DNA of 64,000 nucleotides from Medicago truncatula (Eukaryota > Streptophyta > Magnoliopsida > Fabales > Fabaceae), in contig NC_053045.1 of the NCBI RefSeq assembly GCF_003473485.1, forward strand, positions 59,562,494-59,626,493, in the 5' to 3' direction. Under the pieces are notes generated by a model that saw only the letters and a program-made list of their open reading frames with translations, was not told the origin of the DNA and searched no databases. Positions within the stretch are counted from its first letter, which is position 1, and the number at the start of each line of letters is the position of its first letter. Positions 12,631 to 23,165 of the stretch are shown here, one piece after another. A program made the position numbers and the translations under genes.

Positions 12631-13427
12631 ATTTTCATTTGTTTCAAAAATGTTAATTGGTCAACGGGGTACATATAATGCACATGCATGCATTTCTCTA
12701 GACTTTATAGGAAGATAATAGAAAAATAAATTAGAAGTCATGGTACATTTTCTTTAGCTTAAAATCAGTTATGTTACCTTCATTTCATAAGTTATATATA
12801 ACTATATTCGCATACATCTTATCCATGTTAATATGCATTAGATTAATATTACAGTTATTTCCCTGTTTAGCATTTCCCAAACTAGGTGTCAAGAACAATT
12901 CTGAAAGGAAAGCGCAAAATAATCACTCTCATTGATGAACAAACATAGAGAAAGTATAAGTGTCGCCTCTATGCAATTAGAATCCATTGATTATAGGTAT
13001 TTAATATGCTTCTTTTTTTTTATTTGCTTGATCACTATAGCCAAATATGATTTCATTTTTGATGATGCCGTTTATTTGTTTATAGTGTTTCTTCAATAAT
13101 TTTTGTGAATTTTGCGGTTTTCAAACTCAGAGTCATAACTTCAAGCCTGATAAAAAAATTATAGAGAAACTCAATGAAGTCCAATATTTTTTTTGGTCTA
13201 AATTGTATCAAAAATAAGTTTAAACAAATTGTTAATTCTTTAATAAATTTATTTCTATACCCTTTACTCTTTTTAATTCTTTTATCAATCATCACAAATA
13301 TTAATGTGTATTAAAGACTTGATAAAGCTTTCATAAATATTTTGATAAAGATTTATAATGTTTGTGCAATATTCATTAATTTGCTCATTTTTCTTTTAAA
13401 ATATTTTTTTTTATAAAATACGTTATT

Positions 13428-13458
13428 AAACCCGTGCAACGCACGGGTTTGTAACTAG
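13428..13458 (+). other. Helitron 3' terminal hairpin and CTAG end
   Basis: Perfect stem AAACCCGTGC / GCACGGGTTT with loop AAC, then GTAA and the terminal CTAG, followed by host T. In Helitrons this hairpin is the stop signal for rolling-circle transfer. Confidence 0.9.
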
Positions 13459-14419
13459 TATTTTACAATTATATGAATAATAATAAAATAAATTGAATAA
13501 ATCAGAAGATTTCATTCAAAATTATTTGAATTTTTTTTAAATCCAACATCATTCATAGTGACAGACATGATCATGGCTAAAAAAAAATGACTTATGATGT
13601 TTTACATAGTGTTAATTATGTTACTTTTAATTATTTCAAAAAAAAATTATGTTACTTTTAATTAAAAAGAGCAACATAATACTTCGGCCCTAGCTCCTCT
13701 TTTGAACCAAAAAAAAAATAAAAAATGAACAACATAATACTAACAATTGATTAGTCTAAATGGTAAAGATTTAAACCCCAAAAAAAAATCATCAAAGGTT
13801 AGATCATTAGCTCTGGTATACTGAGAAATCTTGTTTAAAAGTGAAGAACTGTGTCCAACAAATTTGTAACAAAGATTAGTTATTTGATAACAGTAGTGAA
13901 AATGTTATACCAAAAGAAACATAATGCACGAAATGGTCATTATTAATTCTTTAAAAGAATATGGTGGAAGTGGCCAATATGTATGCTTGCATTTGAGATT
14001 AGTCTCTAAATGCTTTGACATACTTCTTTTTTGACAATGACAATTTTGACTTTAAAGCATTCTTTGTTTGTTGACAAATGACCATTAAGAGCATGAAAGG
14101 GCAATTAAATGCATATATTGACAAGAATAAGACAACCATTGGTCATCACAAAATAGTAAAAAACCATTAAACTCTGTACAATTATTTTATTTTTATGAGA
14201 TCAACATAAGTTAGTACTTACGTCCCAATCACCCCTTGCCAAACCAACAAGCTTACTTGTGATACAAGTAACTCTAACTTAGTGAACTAACTAGGCTAAT
14301 TCCTAAGCTATATTGCTAATAACACAGTTCCTCCCCTAAATTGAATCATTACAAGTGAGTTTAAAATCTCCAAGCTTCACTTGTCAAGCTTCTCCCTTAA
14401 CTTGCAAGTGACTCAAAAT
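13459..14419. other. Intergenic, AT-rich
   Basis: A short tandem duplication around TTATGTTACTTTTAATTA (about 13616-13663) is visible. From about 14170 the sequence may belong to the same retroelement as the copia gag relic that follows. No gene is seen. Confidence 0.35.
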
Positions 14420-14880
14420 TAAAAGCCTTAGTCTCCCTTTAACTTTGAACTCGTTTTTCTGCTTCATCCAATTCTACATAGTTTTCATTTCCCTCCCAAT
14501 TGTGACATACATATTGATGGTGTTCCAATTTATGACACTTATAGCAATCTACAAAGTATTTGCTGAATTTTTCCCCTCCTGCACTAGAAATCTTCAGGGC
14601 TTATTCTTCTTCTCCTTGTAACCTCGCATTACTTTGCTCATGCACCATCAAGCTAATTTGTAATTCATCTACAAAGTAGTAACATCATTCGATTCCTTAA
14701 TCGAGCATACAACAAAATCGAATTTTTAGGTTAAAGATCTTAGGATCTTCTCAACAATTTTAACCTAAGTCATCTTTTCTCCTTGTGTTGTCATCTTGTT
14801 TGCACTTTGCAATCACCAACGTTCTTGCAAAATATTCATCTATAAATTATCCGATATTCATGTGGAGAATCTCAAATTCT
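14420..14880 (-). pseudogene. Ty1/copia Gag relic with CCHC zinc knuckle
   Basis: On the minus strand the frame reads CYKCHKLEHHQYVC, a perfect C-x2-C-x4-H-x4-C knuckle, followed by HNWEGNENYVELDEAEK. Upstream on the same strand, VKIVEKILRSLT and KFDFVVCSIKESNDVTTL match the usual copia Gag layout before the knuckle. Stop codons interrupt several places. No LTRs were located, so this is a fragment. Confidence 0.75.
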
Positions 14881-15586
14881 TTTTGCAGGGATTTTGTATT
14901 ATTTTTTACCTTTTTGGTCAACTAAATGAATTTCAGGGTGAGTCGAGCGAGTCTGTGAGGGTTTGATTTGATTGTATCCGCATTTGCAAGAGTATAACAC
15001 CATGTCCTTCACGTAGTGTTCGTAGTCTTATCATCTATGTCGAAGTTGTCACATGTGTTGAGGTACATTGAGTTTTGTTGCATTGCGAGGAATTATGCAT
15101 CTATGTGTTGAGGAAAACATAAAGGAAAGTGAAAGGGTGACTGTGTTCATGCGAAAGTGTCTCATGCATCATAACTTGTGTGAGAGTCGTGATTGGATTC
15201 TTGAAAATGAATCAAGTATGTGAGTTTTTATGTGAGAGTCGTACTTTTGAATTAGAAAATTAAGTTTTATTTATTTTAATTAAAGAAAGAATGAAAACAC
15301 AAATCATTGAATTTAAATTAAAAAAAAAAAAAATTTGAATATTAGATTATCCATACAAAATTGATTTCCCTTATTCTCATGTATTAGATATGATTACTGA
15401 ATTGAATTACCTATGAGCATAGTTCAATTGATAGGAACATTAATATGTAGAGATCGGTGTTGGAACCTTAGATTCCCCACTTATTCACCTTATTGGGTGA
15501 ATATCTAAGTCATTGCGATACTTGATCTCTGTATGTGAGAGACAATTGGAGACATACATATCAATCACCAAAAATCATCCACAAAC
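14881..15586. other. Intergenic with a decayed tRNA-like repeat
   Basis: At about 15412-15480 a degraded relative of the SINE family is visible (GAGCATAGTTCAATTGATAG then TGTTGGAACC). The remainder shows no gene. Confidence 0.35.
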
Positions 15587-15842
15587 TACGTGCATATCGA
15601 TCATAAAGAACATCATCGACCAACTACATGCATGAATTTTGATTCCATATTCTTCTTAACTTTTCATATATTAAATATGAATCATAAAGTTATTCATATC
15701 ATGTGATTTTCAAAACTACATGCATATCGATCATAAAGAACATCATTGACCAACTACATGCATGAATTTTGAATACATTCTTCTTAACTTTTCATATATA
15801 AAATATGAATCATAGAGTTATTCATGTCATTTGATACTCAAA
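15587..15842. repeat. Tandem duplication, two units of about 128 bp
   Basis: CATATCGATCATAAAGAACA is followed in both units by GACCAACTACATGCATGAAT and TTCTTCTTAACTTTTCATAT. The second unit starts near 15715. The units differ by a few substitutions and a short deletion. It lies just upstream of the RING-H2 duplicate. Confidence 0.8.
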
Positions 15843-16028
15843 ATTTACATGTTAGTTAGAAATACAAAATAATTGCTAATTCTTTCTTTACCAAAAAATG
15901 ATTGTAAATTCTAACACTTATTACATTTTTATAATCTATTATCTATCAAATAACATATTCTTTTATAAATTATACACCCCCACCCTTTCACACACCTCCA
16001 AATTTCCATTATTTTCTCAATCTCTTCA

Positions 16029-16518
16029 ATGGGTTTCTACACCGAACAATCAATCCATCTCTATGTTAACTATAAGCCAAGCCACATATATGAAGCTGCT
16101 CTAATCATTGCAGTTCTTAGATGGATCATATGCTTAGTTTTCAAAATAATAAAACACACAAGAACAAAACCAGTAGAAAGATCAACAACAATACTCTTCT
16201 TGTTGTCAAATGTTACCGTTGACAAGTTTCGGAGAAATCAAGGAAAGACATCCAGAAACAGAAGAAACATGTGCTGTTTGTTTGAACAAACTGAAAATGG
16301 AAGATGAAGTTAGAGAATTGATGAACTGTGATCATGTGTTTCATAAAGAATGCATAGATAAGTGGTTAGAACATGGTCATGACAATGAAAATCATAACCA
16401 AACTTGTCCACTTTGTAGAGCTCCTTTGATTAATAGTGTTTGGGTTTCTCCTAGTCAACCTCATTGGGTTGTGGAAAGACTTCTTTATCTATGTGGTGAT
16501 GATCTTTTGCCTTGTTAA
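16029..16518 (+). pseudogene. RING-H2 duplicate with a one-base frameshift
   Basis: This is a copy of the gene at 4751-5260. The first frame starts MGFYTEQSIHLYVNYKPSH, keeps the membrane anchor EAALIIAVLRWIICLVFKII, then meets one extra A in the GTAGAAAG run (about 16176-16179) and leaves the RING frame, stopping at 16305-16307. The RING frame remains open from ATG 16210 to the stop at 16518 with all eight zinc ligands and a different C terminus (VWVSPSQPHWVVERLL). Either it is a recent pseudogene or it yields only an anchorless RING protein from the internal ATG. A sequencing error in an A run is also possible. Confidence 0.8.
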
Positions 16519-17338
16519 TTAATAATTTGTTTTAAGATACTAGATTAGGGAATTCATTATTTGTTGGATCTTCATTATAATATATTTCTTATCTTAAAAA
16601 ATCATCTTTTGTTGCGTTGTTATATGCTAGATGCAACAAAAGTTGTATGTACAATTTTCTTGACATGAAAAGAAAAAAGAGCAATTTTTCCCTACTTTTT
16701 GGTTTTGGTGTATAAAACTGCTGAGCAAGAGTACACTGTTGGGATAATAATGGTGCAAAAATTAGACACCCACTAAATCACCACTAAACCCTGCTTATCA
16801 ACAAGTTTAAACCAAGATCATTTGATAAAGATCGTTGGTCAAGCTCTCCACGTATGTTACGAGTTTTTTTTTTTTTTGGTACAACATTTATGAGTTTTTA
16901 TTTTCTCTATTTACGTCATCTCCAATAATATGAATTAACCTCTCATTTAATTTATTTATGAGTTTTTTATTCCTTTGTAATATTTATTTGTTGAAATAAG
17001 ATGTAAGTTTCAAAATCGCAATCAATCATTTCACATATGTCAATGTATAATTTTGACTGTTAATATCTTTAATTATCTAAAGTAAAAATATTTATTGAGA
17101 CAAATCGAACATCTTAATTACATGCTAAAATTTGTATTTATATATTAGTTAAAAATATGATGAAAGTAGGTTATGTGAATAATATATGTAACAAAAATGT
17201 GAAATGTATTTTAGAACATGGAGAGTAATCTGTTTTGGCTTATTCAAATCTCAACCGTTAAAATTATTGAATCATATAAGTCTAGAGATATTCTAACAAT
17301 TTTTTTTTAGAGGATCGCGTAATTATCAACTCAAGAAA

Positions 17339-17340
<2 letters not shown>
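16519..17340. other. 3' flank of the RING-H2 duplicate
   Basis: To about 16990 this matches the 3' flanks of the parent gene (5261-5420 and 6690-7000), with divergence and indels. After that it is AT-rich with no gene seen. Confidence 0.5.

Positions 17341-17432
<92 letters not shown>
17341..17432. repeat. Compound (AT)n(GT)n microsatellite
   Basis: About 66 bases of AT followed directly by about 26 bases of GT. Open frames across it in several registers encode only dipeptide repeats and are artefacts. Confidence 0.97.
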
Positions 17433-18038
17433 TTTTCCGTATTTTCCCTTTCTTCTCCTGCCGATGCCAACCTCTTGTTTCATTTTTCCCTCGGTTAGAC
17501 GTAAGTAATTCATACTTAAGATATTTGTCATTTTTATCAATTTGTTGTTCAATTTCTAAGAATAAATTTAACACTCTTAGTGCAATTGTGTGAGAGTCTA
17601 AATTGTAATGTGGCTGTTTTTGGTACATTTGGCTAGATTAAATCGGTCTAATAAAAACCAGAAACACGGGAACATTTTTCATTTAATAAAATTTGTTTAC
17701 ATATGTACCAAAAAAAAAAAATTTGTTTACATATGCTTAACCAAAAAAAAAAATTGTTTACATATGAACAAAAATGGGAAAAATATTTGTACATTAACTC
17801 CTACGATTTTTAGTTTCCTTTTTTCAATACACCCCGTTTCCAAATTTCAGCTAATATATTTATTATCTTCCATTCAAATGCAAATAAAGAATAGGGAATC
17901 AATTGCATTTAAGATGTGTTTATCGCCAGGACTAAAACCGCAATGATTTTGGGGTTTAGCTCCTTTAAATCAAGGCTCGCACATTTCTCCATCTCTTTCT
18001 AGGGTTACTTTCTGAGTTTCTCTTACACATAATAAAAA
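17433..18038. other. 5' flank of the arabinogalactan-like gene
   Basis: Contains three nearby copies of TTGTTTACATATG separated by A runs (about 17690-17765). No clear TATA box. The leader just before the ATG at 18039 includes ACACATAATAAAAA. Confidence 0.35.
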
Positions 18039-19905
18039 ATGTTCAAAACCATTGCAATGTTGCTACTCTTACTTCAACTAACCTCCTCTTTCATTGCATT
18101 TGCTCAAGAGCTTTATTCTGGTCACCCCGCTTACCCTCCTCACGCACCAGCACCACTTCACCCACCGGCAAACGCTCCTCACCACCATCATCACCACCAC
18201 AATCCCTCACCAACCCCTCCTCCTTTCCCTCACACTTCTCTTCATCCACCAACTAAATCATCGGTTCACCCAAGGGCAAACACCCCTCACCACTATCACT
18301 CATCATCATCTGCCCCTACCAATGTTCACACTCCTGTACACCCTCACCCTACTTATAAACCTCCAGCCCATCACCACCATCATCATCACCCTCCTGCTCA
18401 TGCCCCTGCTGTTAATACACTTGTTGTTCCGACAAACCCTCCATTGCATACAATTGTACCTTCTAAACCCCCAACTCCCAACCATCATCACCCTCCAGCT
18501 CCTGCCCGTGTTCGCACACCTGTTGTTCCAACTCACCCACAATTGCATCCCACTCCTTGCCCTAGAAGCTTCAATGTTGTTCAAGGTATTGTTCATGTCA
18601 AATCATGCGAGTATGATGGACTTAACAGTCTCTTGGGTGCTACAAAGCTTCTTGGTTAGTCTCTCATCTCTCACCTTTACTATATTTTTTATATAATTTT
18701 TTTACAGATTTCTTCTTCTTTTTTTTTTGGTAGATACATATTTCTTTTATTTATTTCTCTCCTTCAATAACGTCATTTTCATTTCTTTTCCTAGATCTTT
18801 TGTTTTACATCGAACATTTCTGGTGTTAAAATTTGAATTTTTAACTTATTACAGATTCTTCGTCTTCTTTTTTTGGATAAATTATCTTACAAATCTCTAT
18901 ATACCTGGATTTTCATTTTTCATTGATATGACAATTATGTACTTTCTTGTTTTTTTTTTTTTGGTAGATTATGCACTTTTTCATTACTAAATGATAATCA
19001 TTATTGTTGTTGTTGTTGTTATTAATTATTATTATTATATTATTACCGTTTTTGTTTTTTTAGAGGTATCATGGTTAAATAAGTTTTTAGTCATTTCTAT
19101 AAATATAACGAATTTCGTTTTTCATCCTCGTAAAAAAAGTGACAGGTTTTGGTTCGTTTCAAATTTTTCAGCGAGTAATTTTAGTTCTTTAAATTAAAAT
19201 TTGTTTAATTATGCTTAAATTTTAAATTTTTTATTGATTTTTTACGGACATGTTAAGAACATTAATAGAAACTCTTTTATAGGAATTGTGAGCTTAGCTC
19301 AGTTGGTATGGACAATACATAAAATATGCAAGGTCCGGGTTCGAATCCTGGCCACCACAAAAGAAAAGAAAAAAACTCTTTTATAAAAAATTAATATCTT
19401 TTAACATGTAATGTAAATATGAATTTTTTTAACCGTCAAAATTTTAAGATAAAATTAAAGAAAATTTCGATTTAAAAATCAAATTTTGAGCTAATTTTTT
19501 AGATATGAACTTTTTATACTGTTTTAAACAGGTATGTAAAAAATCATTCAAAAATTTAAAAGTTTAAACATTATTAAACAAATTTTAATTTAACAAGAAC
19601 TAAAACTACATGTTGAATTTTTTTACAGGGATCAAAATATATCACTTTTTTATGAAGACTAAAAAAAAAATTGACTAATTTTATAGTGACTAAAAACATA
19701 TTTAACCCTTATTATGTGGTTGTTTTGAAATTGAAGGTGTGGTTGTGGAGCTTCAATACAATAACACCATGCACAAGTTCCAAAAGGTCAAAACTCATAT
19801 GAGCTTTATGGTGGCATCATTGAGAAAACGTTCGTTCGTGTAAAACTCTCAAATCTTGGTGGTATCATTGGTGTTGTTCTTAGGCCAAAGAAGTCATTTG
19901 CATAA
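18039..19905 (+). pseudogene. His/Pro-rich arabinogalactan protein with Ole e 1-type domain, second exon damaged
   Basis: Exon 1 (18039-18654) encodes a signal peptide (MFKTIAMLLLLLQLTSSFIA), then about 140 residues rich in Pro, His, Ala and Ser, then the start of an Ole e 1/PAC-type domain (PRSFNVVQGIVHVKSCEYDG). The plan fits plant AGP31-like cell-wall proteins. After a 1.08-kb intron with GT-AG borders, exon 2 (from 19737) continues GVVVELQYNNTMHKFQKVKT and then runs to an early stop at 19841-19843, giving 240 residues. The expected C-terminal end (SNLGGIIGVVLRPKKSF) is present in another frame, ending at 19905, so a shift plus an internal deletion has removed most of the domain. It may still be expressed as a truncated wall protein. 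Confidence 0.7.
19282..19372 (+). repeat. tRNA-derived SINE, copy C, in the arabinogalactan-gene intron
   Basis: Contains TTAGCTCAGTTGGTATGG and GGGTTCGAATCC boxes and an A-rich tail. It is flanked by a perfect 13-bp direct repeat AAACTCTTTTATA (19269-19281 and 19373-19385). Its good A and B boxes and clean target duplication suggest a young insertion. Confidence 0.85.
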
Positions 19906-22900
19906 GAATCTTTCTTTTATTATCGATCTCTTATGTTTGAGCCCAGGTGTCATCATTTGAATTTTTTTAAATTTATAGATTGTTGTTTTAAGGTCCTTTT
20001 GGTTCGGTGGTTATGAGGGGAGAGAAGGGACGAAGCATTTTACAATAATTTTTGTGTGTTTGATTTACAATCGGTCATAGAACAAATCCAAAGTAGTGTC
20101 AAGCAACAACAACAACCGACCTAATAACTAACTAAAGTAAATTCACAAGCAAAGTAAGAATAAAGATAACGAAAGTACATAAATAAACAACCAAGATTTG
20201 GTTACCCAATCGGCCTAACAAGGACCTACGTCTATGGGAAAGAATCTCTCTGATCTACTCTCAAAGCATTTCCTACAAAGAAATACAAAAGATATTACAA
20301 GAAATTAACTTCTACAACTTCTCTAAAAACTACCTAATTTATACCCAATTACCAATAGACTCGGAGATTTTCACTACTCTATGTGTATACATTGTTTCTC
20401 AACCCAAGAATCTTACGAAAGATACTCAACTTTTAGGCTTTATGTATGGTTCCTACAAATTCTCTCCTTTGGTTTCATGAGATTACACACAGCTTGTACA
20501 CAAAAGTTTAACATTCGCACCCTAATATTGTATTGTGGGCTTAACGAGTACGACATTCGAGTGCAATATGAACTATACTTGGTCATGCCCCTAGCACAAG
20601 CTACTGAACCGAAACATCATAAAATCATGGGACAAAATGACACATAAAATTCCCAACATGAAATTTCAATGCATATTTCTACAAAGTCCATGAGAAGTTT
20701 TTAAGTACTGTTAAGTTAGATGAATAATATTTTTGAATCACTAAACATATTTAACCAAAAGTCATAAAATGACTTAATTACATTACAATTCACACATTGT
20801 ATAGTTTAACAATAAGGGTGATTACCCTATATCCCAAGCGCTTTTATACTATTCTAATGATTCAAAACTCTTGCTCAATCTTATAGTTTCAACATCTACC
20901 TTTTCCTTTCGTTATTTCAGTTGATGCCCAAAATATTTCTTTAAAACTAATAAGATTGAAGTAGATACTTTGAAACTTCATAACAAAAGAATGAATTTGA
21001 ATTATGAAAAGTCTGTCATTGGATTACTTTCCATAATTCTAAGACAAGGGGGACACTACTCACTCATCATAGTGATGAACAAATACAAAATAAAATATAA
21101 AAGAAGGTAAAAAGTAAACAAACTTAACTTTCTTGAAATTGCAAGAACATTATTACAATGGTTTCTATATGTTAGGTATGGGGATGAAAATTTTACATTA
21201 TAACCAATATACATTTCCACCAAGGCCATAATTTATGCATATAGGTTTTCTCTTGTTGAAAAAAATATTATATCTTTGAATATTCATCCGTAAATATATA
21301 TTGATACCTCAAAATCTCCTAAAGATCAATCAAGCAGAAATCCACACGAATATGTGGCGAGCAAGTTTATCATTTTAATCTTTCAAAAAAAGTAGCAAAT
21401 GACTATTATTTGTATATGTGGCTACCCATTGTCATCCTTAGAAACATGAAATAACAAGTCTCAGCTCATATATTATCGTATCATGTTGATTCATCAAACA
21501 ATAATTCGAGATATGGTATGATAATTTAACATATCATATATGTTTTATCTTGATAACTGGTAAAATAGTTGGTTATCATGTTACACTTATGCACTATAAT
21601 AAACATGAAATTGAGTGATTGTATTGTCTAAAGCTTATAATTGGTGCCTATTTACGATTTTATAATTTTAAGTTGTTTTTAGTGTTAATTAATCATTTTG
21701 AACTATTAATGCTTGTTGTGGATGTTTGATAATGTAGGATAATGAATGACTATGAGGATATGGGAAACTGCAACGTGGATCAGGATTTATTCGTCGAATA
21801 TTTGGAAAGATGCAACTCCCTAGATCGCTAGTCGGATCGTACAGCTAGTACGGACCCAGGGGACCACGTATGGTCATTGCTCAATGAGGAAGAATTATGA
21901 GTTGGCGCCAATGATTGGAATCCTAGGAATAATAGATAATATGTCTGGAGTGGGTTGGATATGATAAGGATAACTCATGTGTAAAATGACCAAAGGGTAC
22001 AACTTGTAGTGGTTTGCCTTGTAATATAAAAGGACAACTATGTGATGGTGCCAAGGGTCCGAAAATTTATTAGTGAATTGGAGAGGCCAAGTTCCAGTCA
22101 GGTTTAACAGTTTTAGAGTTCTCACTCCATCCCACCATAGATGAGAATGAGTGCTAGTTCTTTGAGTATTGAAGTTAGATTACTTAGTGATGTTTTTAGC
22201 TCACCACTCTAATTCAAGGATTGTAATATTGTACAATCATTATTTAATCTATTAATTTAGCTTTTCATGTTTTCATTTATGTTTTCCTTCATCTTCATCT
22301 ATGAGGTTCAACTCACCATGAGCTAAACCCCTTCTTGTGGTTTAGGCATCGTAGGGTTATGATATTTTTTACGTGCGATATATAAAGATATAACGTCGAG
22401 CTTCTTTTAAACAAACCATTTTAACTCAAAATCCTTAAAAGTGAGAATTGATCACTTTCACTTCTAATGCTATAGTTCCTTAATCCCGACAGGGTATGGA
22501 AATGGAACATGATTGTTTGATATGAATTTGTCACTAAGCATTGTGAGGTGAAGGGATTAAGAGAGACTACTCATAACGTGAACTAGATCTTCGAGGAGGC
22601 TTCATGCACTGAGATCTAGATAGGACACTTATCATAGACCAAAGGCTAAGCATAATAACACTTTGGTGGAAAATGTTGAGATCCTAACCTAGCAACGTTG
22701 CTTGTTAAGTTTTGTGTGACTGTACACCGAAAGGTATGTCTGCACGTGCTTAACATGAAGGGTGAGCGCACAACAGTCTTAGTGGCCACTAGGTTGCCAA
22801 GAAGTCGTAGAAAGCCATAACCCTGTAAATCACAGCAAAATGTCATAATTGAACTTAGTTTAAACCACACTTTTCACGTTGAGAATATCTAAATCTTTTT

Positions 22901-23099
22901 AAAATTTTTCCAACCTTTAACTTTTATATTTACTGTCGTGATAGATGATTTATTTTATTTTTTTGCAAACAAGTTTTATGTTGGAAAGCTATAGAGAGCT
23001 ATAACTCCCTATCCCGTGTGGGATCAATATCTTTTTTTACTTCCACTAAGTTTTCCCATCTAGAAATACCTATAGTGTTTTGCGAGACACCATATCTTT
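19906..23099. other. Repeat-rich intergenic region without a supported gene
   Basis: The stretch about 20060-20650 looks retrotransposon-derived: the minus strand carries text like the end of a plant copia LTR, but no termini or target duplication were found. Open frames at 20381-20647, 21895-22125 and 22646-22870 have no recognisable motif. Nothing else could be assigned. Confidence 0.3.
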
Positions 23100-23165
23100 A
23101 CCCACAAATGGACCCTAAATATATTTTTCGACACAAGGATTTGAAAATTTGAGACAGAGACGCCG

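Larger units (their letters stand above)
8459..13458 (+). mobile_element. Helitron, 5.0 kb, both ends intact, no intact transposase
   Basis: The element begins TCTATATTACTCTATTAAAA and ends CTAG, preceded by a 10-bp stem, 3-base loop hairpin at 13428-13450. The base before it is A and the base after it is T, matching the A/T host site of Helitrons, and there is no target duplication. These are the classic structural marks of this rolling-circle class. The interior holds three copies of a roughly 390-bp tandem unit, two tRNA-derived SINEs and decayed replication-protein-A-like sequence. I find no Rep/helicase frame, so it is non-autonomous or very decayed. Confidence 0.85.

Noticed and set aside
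11238-13295. Minus-strand open frames inside the Helitron
   Set aside because: Short, AT-driven and without motifs; the only readable protein relic in this region is on the plus strand.
17282-17628. Several open frames through the microsatellite
   Set aside because: They encode only Tyr-Ile or Thr-His repeats from the dinucleotide run; a repeat without stops in several frames is not evidence for a gene.
18094-18696. A second long open frame, and a minus-strand frame, over the arabinogalactan-like exon
   Set aside because: They are shadows produced by the CCA/CAC-rich codons. Only the frame from 18039 has a signal peptide and a family match.
19282-19372. Candidate tRNA genes (also at 10629, 10943, 25914, 52379)
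   Set aside because: The A and B boxes are present, but the first and last seven bases do not pair as an acceptor stem and the units end in A tails with target duplications. They are tRNA-derived retroposons.
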